Below are positions 9,602-19,203 of a stretch of 64,000 nt of DNA, piece after piece. The notes under the pieces were generated by a model. It made no database searches, was not told the origin of the DNA, and saw only the letters and a list, made by a program, of their open reading frames with translations. The first letter of the stretch is position 1; the number at the start of each line of letters is the position of its first letter. The DNA comes from Nitrosopumilaceae archaeon (GTDB lineage: Archaea > Thermoproteota > Nitrososphaeria > Nitrososphaerales > Nitrosopumilaceae): contig JAJEHG010000045.1 of NCBI GenBank assembly GCA_022823825.1, positions 23,721 to 87,720 of the forward strand, read 5' to 3'. A program made the translations under genes and the position numbers.

Positions 9602-10273
9602 CTATGGCCCGTCTGGCTCCGCCGCCGCGCCGCCGGTCGCGGATTTCTCATGCGACGCGCCTATCATGTCGCGGAGGCCCGACACCTTTTGCAATACGGC
9701 GCGCCGCTCGCCTGCTGACATCGTACGCGATGCGGACACGATGCGCTCTATCTCGTTTATGAGGTTGTACGTGCCCGGACCCTTTGGGATCTGGCTCGCG
9801 TATGTGCCGCTCCCCTCCCTTGATATGGCGTCCATCCTCTCGATCCCTTCTGGAAGTATCTCGTACACCTTTTGGGGGCCGCCGTCGCGTATCTGGGGGG
9901 CCGCCATTACGAATCCCTCCCTCTGGAGGCCCCCGAGCGCCTCCTCAAGCAGGCCATGCTGACCGATCCGCAATATGGCCATCATGTCTACGATGCCGCA
10001 TGAGCGTATCTCGAGCAGGCGCAGTATCCTTGCCCAGAGCGGTATCGAGTCTGACCACAGTATGGCATGCGCCGCGTCTGTCATGACGAACGAGCCGCCG
10101 TCTCTGTCAAGCCGCAAAAGGTCCCTGTCTCTGAGCGACGCTAGGGCGTCAAGTATCCTGCCCACTCCGAGCCTGCTGAGCGCAGAATGCTCGATTGCCG
10201 ATTCGTTGATCCTGCCATCCCCCGCAGCCGCAAGCTGCAGTATCTCCAGATCTATGGTGCCGAGCATTCTCAT
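9602..10273 (-). CDS. Winged-helix-like uncharacterised protein
   Basis: MRMLGTIDLEILQLAAAGDGRINESAIEHSALSRLGVGRILDALASLRDRDLLRLD...; helix-turn-helix-like N-terminal half. Confidence 0.65.
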   Translation of the reverse strand: MRMLGTIDLEILQLAAAGDGRINESAIEHSALSRLGVGRILDALASLRDRDLLRLDRDGGSFVMTDAAHAILWSDSIPLWARILRLLEIRSCGIVDMMAILRIGQHGLLEEALGGLQREGFVMAAPQIRDGGPQKVYEILPEGIERMDAISREGSGTYASQIPKGPGTYNLINEIERIVSASRTMSAGERRAVLQKVSGLRDMIGASHEKSATGGAAAEPDGP

Positions 10274-10561
10274 GCCTGTGGTTGCGGCATGCCGTGTATA
10301 TCAACCTGCGACCGCCCGCGTCATTGTGGCGGCGCGCCGGCGCTGGCAGCGTAGCGCCATGCGGGCTGCCCTTTTCGGCCCTTGCGGCTTGGAGTATGCG
10401 CCATTGGCGACTTTGGAAGCGGCGCGTGCGTCAGCGCGTTCTGCACGAGCCGCTGGACCTGCGCGTCATCGAGCCTTCGGCGGGCGCTGCAGGATAATCC
10501 GTCGCGGGGCGGGGGTGCGATCTTAATATATTCAGATTATGTCGCTTGCAGCTGGCCTTGT

Positions 10562-10570
10562 CCCCCCCCC
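10562..10570. repeat. C9 homopolymer in a divergent intergenic region
   Basis: 'gtccccccccctttg' between the divergent starts at 10273 (-) and 10630 (+). Confidence 0.9.
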
Positions 10571-10629
10571 TTTGCAGGGCGCCTCAAACGAATAAACGCT
10601 TTTAAACCTAGGCCTGTTGTGAACCTCAT

Positions 10630-12816
10630 ATGAATTACCTTTTCGTCATTGCCGCAATATCTGCGATTCCTCTTCTAGTGACGGGCTCAGGCCCAAGCTC
10701 ATTGACTGAGGCTTTTGGCGCAAACAACGACATATGCGGGCTGCAGCTCTGCTCGGAGATCGAGGGCGGCCGCGACGCGTGGGTTGCGGCGCAGGCCGAC
10801 GAGTCGGACGAGGACGCCCCGGACGTGGATATTGCAGGCGTCACCTTGCCCCTTCACAAGGGGTACTATGACGGCCAGGCCGCGTACTACATCATAACGG
10901 AGGCAAGCGAACGCGTGCATGCCGACGTGATCACCCAGGCCCAGGGGTGGATCGTCGAGCACGTGCCGTCCCTGGCATCGGTCCCGGAGGACGTGCGCTC
11001 TGTCACATACATGTTTACAAACGGCGTGCGCGGCGACGGCGTGCACGGGTTCCAGAGCGAGGTCTTCACATCGGTCCCGGGACAGGGCGACTATTCGCCG
11101 CTGGCCGGACACGTGCACGTGACATGGCACGAGGGCGTGCTTCCAAAGATATTGATGTCCGAGAGCGACATATTGTCGGCCGCCGAGGCGGGTGACGTGG
11201 AGCTGACTGATCTTGACGTCGTGATTAACATGCCGCGGTTCACAATGTCGCCTGTACAGTCGGAGATGCTGGACAGGGCGCCTGAAAAGGTACTGAGAGT
11301 GCCGCTTCACTATGGGTTTTACGACGGACAAAAGGTGTACAACGTGATACTGGAATCCAGCGACAAGACGCACTCCGATCTGGTGTCGAGGCTGCAGGGG
11401 CTTGACTCTGTGCACGTACCAATGCTTGCAGACACCGATGCCGCCTCCGTCTCAAAGGTGTACTTCTTTACAAACGGCATAGAGGGGCCCGGCGTGCACG
11501 GATACCAGAGGCAGGTGTTTACGGCGGCCCCGGGCGACGAGGTGTACAGTCCGCTTTCCACGCATTTGCACGTGACGTGGACCAACGACGCGGATCCGCG
11601 ACTCTTGACGTCAGAGAGCTCCATTATGGCCGCAGAGGAGTCCGGCGACGTGATTCTGACTGAGATTCCCATTGTAATCAACATGCCGCTGTTGTCGCTT
11701 GACGCAAGCCAGATTATGGATCTTCCAAAGAACTTTGCACCCTTCGACGCCGTGATGGACTCCATGATGCAAGAGGAAGAAGAGGGAATGATGGCGCAAG
11801 AGGAAGAGGGAATGATGGCGCAAGAAGAGACTGCGATGGAAGAGCCACAAGAGATGAAACTGAGGCTCTCGAGGGCCAATGTTGCCGTAGACATCCCGCT
11901 GCACAAGGGATACTATGAGGGAAATGATGTGTATTATGTCATCACCGACACTAACAACGAGATCCATGCCGGCATAATCACCGAACTCCAGGACTGGAGG
12001 GTCGAGATGGCGCCCTTCCTTGGGAACGCCCCCGACGCGGCGCTCTCTACGACATACATGTTTACAAACGGGGTCGAGGGAGACGGCATACACGGATTCC
12101 AGAACCAGGTGTTTACAAGCACCCCTGAGCAGGCCGATGCGTACAGCGCGCTTGCAGCCCAGATGCATGTGACGTGGGCCGACTCGGCCGCCCCGCGCAT
12201 ACTTGACTCGGAGGCCGCCATAATGGAGGCCGCCGACGCCGGCGAGGTATCGCTTGACGACATCGGCGTGGTGATCAACATGCCGCACATCGTATGGCCG
12301 GGCGGGCAGATGATGGTAAAGGAGGACACGTCCGTAGACGACGAGACGCCGTATGGAGGGGGGCAGGTACTTGGAATCGACACCGAGGAGATGACCGTAA
12401 CGTTTGTCGCCCACCGGGGATGGGGCCCTGACGGGCGTACCATATACTATATCGTAACAGACGCCACGCCGAGCGGGCCTGCCAACATGATGGGGGTCGT
12501 CTCTGCAGATACCTCTGCCGCGCTCATTGCAAACTCTGCCGCAGTCGACCTGTACCAGTTTGCAAACGGCATTGCCGGCTCCGGACCTCTGGGATTCCAA
12601 CCTGGCATTGCAAGCTCCGCTCTTGGTGATGCGGGATATTCGCCCATGTGGCGCATCTACATCATATCGTGGAATGATCCCGCAGATGCAAGCCTGCTTG
12701 AGACAATAGGCGACATCCAGGCATACCTGGAGGAGGGGCTGATAACTGTCAGCCTAGCCCGCCCGATGGACAGCGATCACATTGTCAACTGCCCGTTTAT
12801 TGATCCGTTCCAGTAA
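10630..12816 (+). CDS. Exported protein with four tandem copies of a ~150-aa domain (DUF7482-like)
   Basis: Signal peptide (MNYLFVIAAISAIPLLVTGSG); repeats (P)LHKGYYxGxxxYYIITxxxxxxHAxxIxxxQxW...TYMFTNGVxGDGxHGFQxxVFTSxP...HVTW...VVINMP four times, the last copy divergent. DUF name recalled from memory, unverified. Confidence 0.85.
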   Translation: MNYLFVIAAISAIPLLVTGSGPSSLTEAFGANNDICGLQLCSEIEGGRDAWVAAQADESDEDAPDVDIAGVTLPLHKGYYDGQAAYYIITEASERVHADVITQAQGWIVEHVPSLASVPEDVRSVTYMFTNGVRGDGVHGFQSEVFTSVPGQGDYSPLAGHVHVTWHEGVLPKILMSESDILSAAEAGDVELTDLDVVINMPRFTMSPVQSEMLDRAPEKVLRVPLHYGFYDGQKVYNVILESSDKTHSDLVSRLQGLDSVHVPMLADTDAASVSKVYFFTNGIEGPGVHGYQRQVFTAAPGDEVYSPLSTHLHVTWTNDADPRLLTSESSIMAAEESGDVILTEIPIVINMPLLSLDASQIMDLPKNFAPFDAVMDSMMQEEEEGMMAQEEEGMMAQEETAMEEPQEMKLRLSRANVAVDIPLHKGYYEGNDVYYVITDTNNEIHAGIITELQDWRVEMAPFLGNAPDAALSTTYMFTNGVEGDGIHGFQNQVFTSTPEQADAYSALAAQMHVTWADSAAPRILDSEAAIMEAADAGEVSLDDIGVVINMPHIVWPGGQMMVKEDTSVDDETPYGGGQVLGIDTEEMTVTFVAHRGWGPDGRTIYYIVTDATPSGPANMMGVVSADTSAALIANSAAVDLYQFANGIAGSGPLGFQPGIASSALGDAGYSPMWRIYIISWNDPADASLLETIGDIQAYLEEGLITVSLARPMDSDHIVNCPFIDPFQ
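11770..11840 (+). repeat. Short in-frame tandem repeat encoding EEEEGMMAQEEEGMMAQEE
   Basis: 'gaagagggaatgatggcgcaagag' duplicated in tandem between repeat domains 2 and 3. Confidence 0.85.
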
Positions 12817-12929
12817 TGACTGGCGGTGCAAAGCGCGCCATACAAATGTAAGGTAACATGGCAAATATTTAGAAATATTTTAAGCAATAACATGGTTTTG
12901 TTTATTAATTATTATCGCGTACCTCATAC

Positions 12930-13304
12930 ATGAGCATAGCGGGAATGTACATGCTCAACACCAGCAGGTACGACGAGGAAAAGGTGGAGCAGGCCCTAGA
13001 AATGCTGTACGTGGATCGCCGAAACGAGTTTCGGACGCTCTCAGAGGTGCTCTTGTCCGAAAAGGCCCTCGAGTCCATGCCCAACTGGCGCGAGTTTGTC
13101 CTCAACTTTAGCCTGGACGTTGAAGAGGCGTTCCGGACATGGACGGGGGATTCGCCCCTTGTGCCAAGCTCGCCGCAAAAGGCGCTGACGCTGCTGCGCC
13201 AGCTTGGCCACAACAAGACCTCTATGAACGAGCTTGCGCACCTTCTCAACCTCTCGTTTAACATATCGCTGGAGTTCAAGGAGATCTACAGGCGCCTGCG
13301 ATAG
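12930..13304 (+). CDS. Uncharacterised helical protein
   Basis: 124-aa ORF with genome-like codon usage after an AT-rich intergenic region; MSIAGMYMLNTSRYDEEKVEQALEMLYVDRRNEF... Confidence 0.7.
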   Translation: MSIAGMYMLNTSRYDEEKVEQALEMLYVDRRNEFRTLSEVLLSEKALESMPNWREFVLNFSLDVEEAFRTWTGDSPLVPSSPQKALTLLRQLGHNKTSMNELAHLLNLSFNISLEFKEIYRRLR

Positions 13305-13369
13305 CGCATCGTCGCTGCGCCGCCCCTTGTTTTTGCACTTGTCACAATCTGTTGGCGCCGCCCGGCCGC

Positions 13370-14929
13370 CTAGTGGCTGTCCGGAAGGTTTTCGGACAGG
13401 GCGCCGCCACCGTTAGCGAGGATCTTGCCCGGGTTCATCACGTTTGAGGGATCAAGCAGGCTCTTGAGCTCTGCAAACAGCCTCACGTTTTCCTGGCCGT
13501 ACTGCATCTCCACAAACTCCGAGCGGGCCAGCCCGTCCCCGTGCTCTCCTGTCGTGCTGCCACCAAGCGCGATTACCCTCTCAAAGTATTCTGCCACTAT
13601 CCGTCTCAGATGACGCGTCCCTCCCTTTTTTAGTACGAGGCGCGCGTGTATGTTCCCGCTGCCTGCGTGCCCGTACGTGACTATCCTGGCGCCGTATTTC
13701 TGCCGCATGTGGCGCAGCAGCGCGAAGAGTTCCGGCAGTGCGCCGAGTGGAACGACCGCGTCCTCTACCACGTGGGGCACCACCTCTTCGGTGTCGTCGT
13801 CTATTGATACGAGGCTGTAGTGCAGGGCCGAGTCCCTGTACCTCCACCACCTTGATATTTCGGGCTCGTCGGTTATGACGGTCTGCCTTGTGGACCTGCG
13901 CGCCAGCGAGGCCACGCCCTTTTCCCCGCCGCCGCCCTCCTCCCCGCGCGCGCCGCCACCGGGGCCCCCCGCACGCGGCATGCCCTCGGGCTCGAGTCCC
14001 CGGCCTTCATACTCGACGAACAGGAGGCACTGCGTGCTGCCGCCAAAGCCGCCGCCTATGTTGTCTAGTATCGTCCTGTCGACAAACTCTGCTGCCGACG
14101 GTCTCGTGGCGCCGACAAGCGCTAGGCAGTCGGCCGCCGCGTCTTGGTCTGCCTCGTACTCTAGTATGTGCAGCGTCCTTGACTCGGGCCGCCTTACTAC
14201 GTCGATTGTGGCCGATATAATGACGCCAAGCGTGCCCTCGGAGCCGGCTATGACCCTGTGGGCATCGCCTGCCGACGATACGGCGTCAAGCCTGTACCCG
14301 GACGAGTTCTTTGGAACATTGGGGTACCTAGACCTGTCTATCCGCCTTGCAATGTCCCATATCCCGGCCGCCGTGTCGGCGTCCTCCGGCAGCCTTGTGA
14401 GGTTGCCTTTCCCGTCCACGATCGTAATGCCGGACACGTTGTCTATGGTGGCGCCGTACTTTAGGCTCCTGCTGCCGGCCGCGTTGTTTGCAACCATGCC
14501 GCCTACCGTGCAAAAGGGGCCCACAGACGGGTTAGGCCCGAACATCATTCCAGAGGCCCCTAGGACGTCATCGAGCCTCCCCCTGGTGGCGCCGGCCTCG
14601 GCCTCGACTGAGCCGCCCGCCGGACCGAGCCGCACGGTTCTGATCCCGCTGATGTTTCTCATGTCGAGTATTATCCCGCGGTTGAGCGCTCCGCCGACGA
14701 GCCCCGTCCCTCCGCCCCTTGCCGTTATGGGCGCGCCCGCCTCGACTGCGATCCTTACGGCGGCCGACACGTCGTCCACGTCCCGCGGTATTACGACGAC
14801 GTCGGGCCTGACTGCATACGAGCTCGAGTCGACTGAATAGTATCCCGTGTGGTGCGGGGACGAGCCCACCTCGCCTGATATGGCAGACTCGAGTTTTGAG
14901 ACGAGGCGCGCCGCATCATACGGGGTCAT
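13370..14929 (-). CDS. FAD-binding oxidase, glycolate oxidase/D-lactate dehydrogenase (GlcD) type
   Basis: RPDVVVIPRDVDDVSAAVRIAVEAGAPITARGGGTGLVGGALN (PP-loop FAD_binding_4) and C-terminal GHAGSGNIHARLVL...GGSTTGEHGDGLARSEFVEMQYG. Confidence 0.92.
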   Translation of the reverse strand: MTPYDAARLVSKLESAISGEVGSSPHHTGYYSVDSSSYAVRPDVVVIPRDVDDVSAAVRIAVEAGAPITARGGGTGLVGGALNRGIILDMRNISGIRTVRLGPAGGSVEAEAGATRGRLDDVLGASGMMFGPNPSVGPFCTVGGMVANNAAGSRSLKYGATIDNVSGITIVDGKGNLTRLPEDADTAAGIWDIARRIDRSRYPNVPKNSSGYRLDAVSSAGDAHRVIAGSEGTLGVIISATIDVVRRPESRTLHILEYEADQDAAADCLALVGATRPSAAEFVDRTILDNIGGGFGGSTQCLLFVEYEGRGLEPEGMPRAGGPGGGARGEEGGGGEKGVASLARRSTRQTVITDEPEISRWWRYRDSALHYSLVSIDDDTEEVVPHVVEDAVVPLGALPELFALLRHMRQKYGARIVTYGHAGSGNIHARLVLKKGGTRHLRRIVAEYFERVIALGGSTTGEHGDGLARSEFVEMQYGQENVRLFAELKSLLDPSNVMNPGKILANGGGALSENLPDSH

Positions 14930-15085
14930 TGCAGCCGCGCCCCGGGTTTGGGGGTGCCGGCGCGTCTACCCGCCGCCGCCCCCTTGGCGCCGTTTCTCGT
15001 CTCCATCTCCATTGTCATCCTACCCTTGTCGTGTCGGCCGCCCCGCGTCCTGCATGCCCCCCCCCGCAGATGTCGCCCGCATCCG

Positions 15086-16426
15086 TCATAGGCTTATGCG
15101 GTAATAGTCCCATCTCTCGGGATCAAACCGGGCCACGAACTCGGCCTCTTCCTTGTCCACCCTGGCGCTGACCACGTCCCGAAGCGCAAAGCTTGTGAGG
15201 TATGTGTACTTTTTGGCGCTCGCCTGCATGATGAACATGTTGCGCATGCCGCTTCCGCCGCCCAGCCCCCAGTATCCTATGTTGAGTCCCATCGGCTCCA
15301 GGAATATGGTGTTGGACATGCCGTGGTTCTCGTCGCGTATCTCCTCCCTGAGCCTGTACCTCTCAAGCGGCCCGCCCTTTGCATATCCGACAATCTTGCC
15401 GTTCCGGCTGTTTACGCGCAGCGTCGTCAGTATGATTTCCGGGTCCATCACCGACTCCTCAAACGCCGCGTGCTCGAGCTGGAGCGGGGACGGCAGCTGC
15501 TCGAATATGTGGCGCAGGGTGCTGATGAACTCTGGATCGGTCCTGGTGTTTATTGACTCGATTGTGGGCACCAGCTTTAGGTTCTCGTACGCGTGCTCGG
15601 CCTGTATCGTAATCTCCTCCTGCCTGGCCTGGAAGAACGACAGCACGGTGCCGTAAAAGTTCTTTCTCATCTGCTTTGGGAGTATCTGCATTATGGCCCC
15701 TATCATGTCGTCCTCGTTTCCCAGCAGATCCTCAAAGTATGTGACCGCCCTGCGCACTATCTGCGAGGGACTCCATCCGAGGGCGTGGGCGTTCATCTTT
15801 GCCATCTCCATGGCCTTTGCAAAGTCGCCCAGGGCGTACCCGCTCATGCGGTCGATGACTGACAGGTACCTGCCCATCTCCATCACGTGACTCCTGAACT
15901 TGTGGTCGTCCCTGGTCATGTCCGAGCGCTCAAAGCACTGGAGCGCCCTCTCCTCTGCATTTTTCTTCATCTCCCCGGCCCAGGGATACGTGGTGCGCAG
16001 TATCAGCACCTTTACAATCTCAAAGTCTATTCCGGCCGCCCTGATCTGCCTCTGAAGGTTTTCGTCCCTCGATATGAAGTTCAGGACGCTCTCCTCGTGC
16101 GGCTTGTCCACGTTCTTTAGCGGATCCAAGTCGTGAAAGAGCGCCGCGACGTACAGGTGTTCTATGTCGCTCTGCGTAATGGCGATCATGTCCTGATCCA
16201 TGGCAAGCAAGGTCATGTACGTAACCTCCAGCTCGTGCCTGATGTTGTGGTACCCGTAGTATTCGGTGTCGAGCCCCTTTGTCTCGAAGAGGTTTATCGT
16301 ATAGTCGAGCATCTCCCTGTAGCATTCCCTGTCGATGCCGCGCCGCCTCATAAGGTCCAGTATCGACTCTTTTGTTGCGTGCGTGTATGCTGCAGTCGCC
16401 TGCATACCATACTGGTCTCTTGGCAT
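15086..16426 (-). CDS. HD-domain protein with a C-terminal region suggestive of a GNAT fold
   Basis: YHNIRHELEVTYMTLLAMDQ...LYVAALFHDLDPL (H...HD...D); C-terminus KIVGYAKGGPLERYRLR...GLGGGSGMRNMFIMQASAKKYTYLTSF. Start at MPRDQYG. Confidence 0.75.
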   Translation of the reverse strand: MPRDQYGMQATAAYTHATKESILDLMRRRGIDRECYREMLDYTINLFETKGLDTEYYGYHNIRHELEVTYMTLLAMDQDMIAITQSDIEHLYVAALFHDLDPLKNVDKPHEESVLNFISRDENLQRQIRAAGIDFEIVKVLILRTTYPWAGEMKKNAEERALQCFERSDMTRDDHKFRSHVMEMGRYLSVIDRMSGYALGDFAKAMEMAKMNAHALGWSPSQIVRRAVTYFEDLLGNEDDMIGAIMQILPKQMRKNFYGTVLSFFQARQEEITIQAEHAYENLKLVPTIESINTRTDPEFISTLRHIFEQLPSPLQLEHAAFEESVMDPEIILTTLRVNSRNGKIVGYAKGGPLERYRLREEIRDENHGMSNTIFLEPMGLNIGYWGLGGGSGMRNMFIMQASAKKYTYLTSFALRDVVSARVDKEEAEFVARFDPERWDYYRISL

Positions 16427-16605
16427 GCTTTTAAAGATCACCGCGCGCGTGGCGGGGGCGACGGCAGCAGCGTGCGGTTCTGGATTGGCGCTGTTGCGGG
16501 ATTTGGGCGTGAGAGAAGGCCTTCCTTTGGCTGGGAAGGCGGACTGACCTGGCCGACTGACCCTGCCTGACCTTGGCACGCAGGCCTCTCCACGTCCTCT
16601 CCCTT

Positions 16606-16615
16606 CCCCCCCCCC
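16606..16615. repeat. C10 homopolymer in a divergent intergenic region
   Basis: 'cccttccccccccccaatgcc'. Confidence 0.9.
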
Positions 16616-16645
16616 AATGCCGCGCCAGGCCGTGCGGAGCGCCGC

Positions 16646-17215
16646 ATGCACAAGGTTCAATACTCCTGGCCTCGAATGGCCCGCGTGAGCGGGGAGGACA
16701 ACCACACGCGCGGCGCCAGGCAAGATCATGCCCTGCAGCTGCGCACCGAACTGTCAAAGCTTGCGTCCTCGAGCTCTTCTGAGTTCGTCGCACGTTTTGG
16801 CGGCGCCGGCAGACCCGCCACATACGCACTGCGTGACGTGACCGTAAGTGGGCCTCCCCCGGAGCGGGACGTCCCGGCACGCGGCTCTGAGGGGGACAAC
16901 CGAACCTATTTCACAAAGAGTCCCATATGCCGCATAAACTGCTCCGTCCGGGACGCCTCCATACTTGACGAGGTCACGCCCAGAATGCTGGGGCCCGGAA
17001 CGGACTTTGCGGCGGTGCAGGTGGATATCTGCACCGGGCCCGGATGCGTGGCGGCCCGCCTTGTCGCAAACGTTACGGGCAGCGTGGAGGTGCCATCAGA
17101 GTCACGCGTACAGCTCGTACTTGTGGTGGTGGACGTGGTAGATCCGCGACTCGGCTCCAGCATGGGGCACGACGAGCTGCGGAGCGTTGCCAAAACCGGG
17201 CTGAAAAACTCCTGA
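16646..17215 (+). CDS. Uncharacterised protein
   Basis: 189-aa ORF; the strand is more plausible than the antisense ORF; no recognised family. Confidence 0.4.
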   Translation: MHKVQYSWPRMARVSGEDNHTRGARQDHALQLRTELSKLASSSSSEFVARFGGAGRPATYALRDVTVSGPPPERDVPARGSEGDNRTYFTKSPICRINCSVRDASILDEVTPRMLGPGTDFAAVQVDICTGPGCVAARLVANVTGSVEVPSESRVQLVLVVVDVVDPRLGSSMGHDELRSVAKTGLKNS

Positions 17216-17408
17216 CGGGCTTGCCCACCGTGCGCGGCGTCTGCCACCCGGCCGTGCCCATGCAGCTTCCTTTCCGCCCAAGCGCCGTCTCTCTTCGGAC
17301 GCGGGCCTGTTTTTTTCTTGGCGAGGGTGCATTCCTGTGCGGGTCGGGCATGGCATAAAATTACGCCCGCGTGGGCACGCAAGCCGGCGCTTGCGTCGGG
17401 CGGCTTGC

Positions 17409-18104
17409 TCATCTGCCCATGTGCGAATCATATTTTTCCCTTAAATCGTCGTCGGACAGCACCTCGTACGCCTTGTTGATCTCCGCCATTGTAATGTCGG
17501 GATCGGGCGCGTCGCCGCCGACGTCCTTTTTGGCACTCTTCTGCCCCGCCTTGTCCGGATGGGCCTCCTTTGCCAGCCTCCTGAACGCCTCCTTTATCTC
17601 GGGCTTGGTCGCGTCGCGGCTGACGCCCAGAACCCCGTAATAGTCGGGGAGTCGGCCGCCACTTGCCTCCTCGTAGAACTCCCTTGCGGCATCCTGCCGG
17701 CCCTTCTTCCTTGTCCCCACCTCCTCGTAGTCGTCTGTCCAGGACGAATGGTATTTCTCATACGTGCGCTCCCTTTTCGAGGCATACTCCTCTGAGTTGT
17801 CATAGTCGTTTCTTCTTCGCAGGATTGTGTCCCTTGCAAGAAACAGAAAGATCCCGATCACCGCGACGGCAAACCCTGCAAGTACTACAGCAGTCTCCTC
17901 GTCTGACACCTCCAGCTCCATGTCGAGCCCCCGGTCCTGCGCGTATGCGTGCTGCTGCAGCGGGAACGGCGCCAGCGCAGTGGCGTGGCCGGGCTCCGTT
18001 TCCAGCCCTAATGATGGCTGCGGTGCCGCCCCCGCAGACGCCGCTACGGCCAGCGCCAGGATCACTGCCGCAAACCCGGCATGCTCCAAAATCCCGTACG
18101 ACAC
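17409..18104 (-). CDS. Membrane-anchored J-domain protein, J domain at the C-terminus
   Basis: YYGVLGVSRDATKPEIKEAFRRLAKEAHPDKAG...INKAYEVLSDDDLREKYDSHMGR with HPD motif; upstream TM segment VVLAGFAVAVIGIFLFLA. Confidence 0.9.
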   Translation of the reverse strand: MSYGILEHAGFAAVILALAVAASAGAAPQPSLGLETEPGHATALAPFPLQQHAYAQDRGLDMELEVSDEETAVVLAGFAVAVIGIFLFLARDTILRRRNDYDNSEEYASKRERTYEKYHSSWTDDYEEVGTRKKGRQDAAREFYEEASGGRLPDYYGVLGVSRDATKPEIKEAFRRLAKEAHPDKAGQKSAKKDVGGDAPDPDITMAEINKAYEVLSDDDLREKYDSHMGR

Positions 18105-18137
18105 GGGCGGGATACGCTTCGTGATTATTTATGCCAT

Positions 18138-18632
18138 TCACATCAGCCGAAAGTCCTCTTTTATCGTGTTCAGCACCACGCGGGTTATTGTGCTCTCCAG
18201 ATGCTCTATGCCTTCCAGGTCCTTGACAAACGCGCTCAGCTCCGACCTCGACTTGAATTTCGCAATTACGAGCAAGTCGGTTGCGCCCGTCACGTCGTAT
18301 ATGGCGCAGACGTTCTCATACTTGGATATCGACTCCTCGACGTGGCTGAGCTCGGTATTTTTTGCGGCAATCTCTATGATTGCAACCAGCCCGTATCCAG
18401 CCTTTTCGTGGTCTATGTTGGCGTGGTATCCCCGTATGACTCCTGTTTTCTCAAGCCGCCTTATCCTGCTCAGCACCGTTACGGTCGACAGCCCTACGGC
18501 AAAGGACAGCTGGCGTGCGGAGCGCCTGGCGTCACTCATGAGGTTCTTTATTATGAGCTCGTCCTTGTCGTCGTATTTTTCGTGTCTCTGCACCTCTTCG
18601 GGGGATTCTGCAGGTTTGGTCACAAATAGCAT
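18138..18632 (-). CDS. Lrp/AsnC-family transcriptional regulator
   Basis: HTH LMSDARRSARQLSFAVGLSTVTVLSRIRRLEKTGVIRGYHANID plus RAM/ALD-like C-terminal domain ending LESTITRVVLNTIKED. Confidence 0.9.
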   Translation of the reverse strand: MLFVTKPAESPEEVQRHEKYDDKDELIIKNLMSDARRSARQLSFAVGLSTVTVLSRIRRLEKTGVIRGYHANIDHEKAGYGLVAIIEIAAKNTELSHVEESISKYENVCAIYDVTGATDLLVIAKFKSRSELSAFVKDLEGIEHLESTITRVVLNTIKEDFRLM

Positions 18633-18691
18633 GTGCAGAAATTCCTTATAACTTTATTTGAAAATCTCGCTTGGCACGCGCACGCTTGCGT

Positions 18692-18703
18692 GGGGGGGGG
18701 GGG
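18692..18703. repeat. G12 homopolymer in a divergent intergenic region
   Basis: 'cgtggggggggggggtgccg'. Confidence 0.9.
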
Positions 18704-18887
18704 TGCCGCGCTTCTGCAGGAGCGCCACATGGCAGGAACCGGCACTTTCGCGGCCCTAGCGCTGCCATGTGATCCCTTCAAATGTGACTGCGGCCGGAGT
18801 AACCACACCAAAGGACGCCGCGCTGCGCGCTTGGGCGTCCTGCCGACCACGTTAAACGGTTTTTAATACGCGCGTCGTCACATACGC

Positions 18888-19121
18888 ATGCCCGGGACTG
18901 AAAAGGATGGCCTTGCTGCGAAGGGCGACGCGCTCATGCAGGCGGGCATGTTTGAGGAGGCGCTGGCCCTGTTTGAGGAGGCCCTGAAACTGGACGGCGG
19001 GGATCCGGACCTGTGGAACCGCGCAGGCGTGGCCCTCCGGAGCCTCGGCAGGTACGCCGAGTCTGTAGAATACTTTGAGCGGTCGCTCCGGATAGATCCG
19101 CGCGACCGCGACTCTTCATGA
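18888..19121 (+). CDS. Short TPR-repeat protein
   Basis: KGDALMQAGMFEEALALFEEALKLDGGDPDLWNRAGVALRSLGRYAESVEYFERSLRIDP. Confidence 0.75.
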   Translation: MPGTEKDGLAAKGDALMQAGMFEEALALFEEALKLDGGDPDLWNRAGVALRSLGRYAESVEYFERSLRIDPRDRDSS

Positions 19122-19203
19122 TCTGCGCGCGCATCGACCCTTCACTCCCGTCGCCGGGACGTGCGATCAAAGCTCGTATATTCGATGCGCTGCAACGTAC
19201 TGC

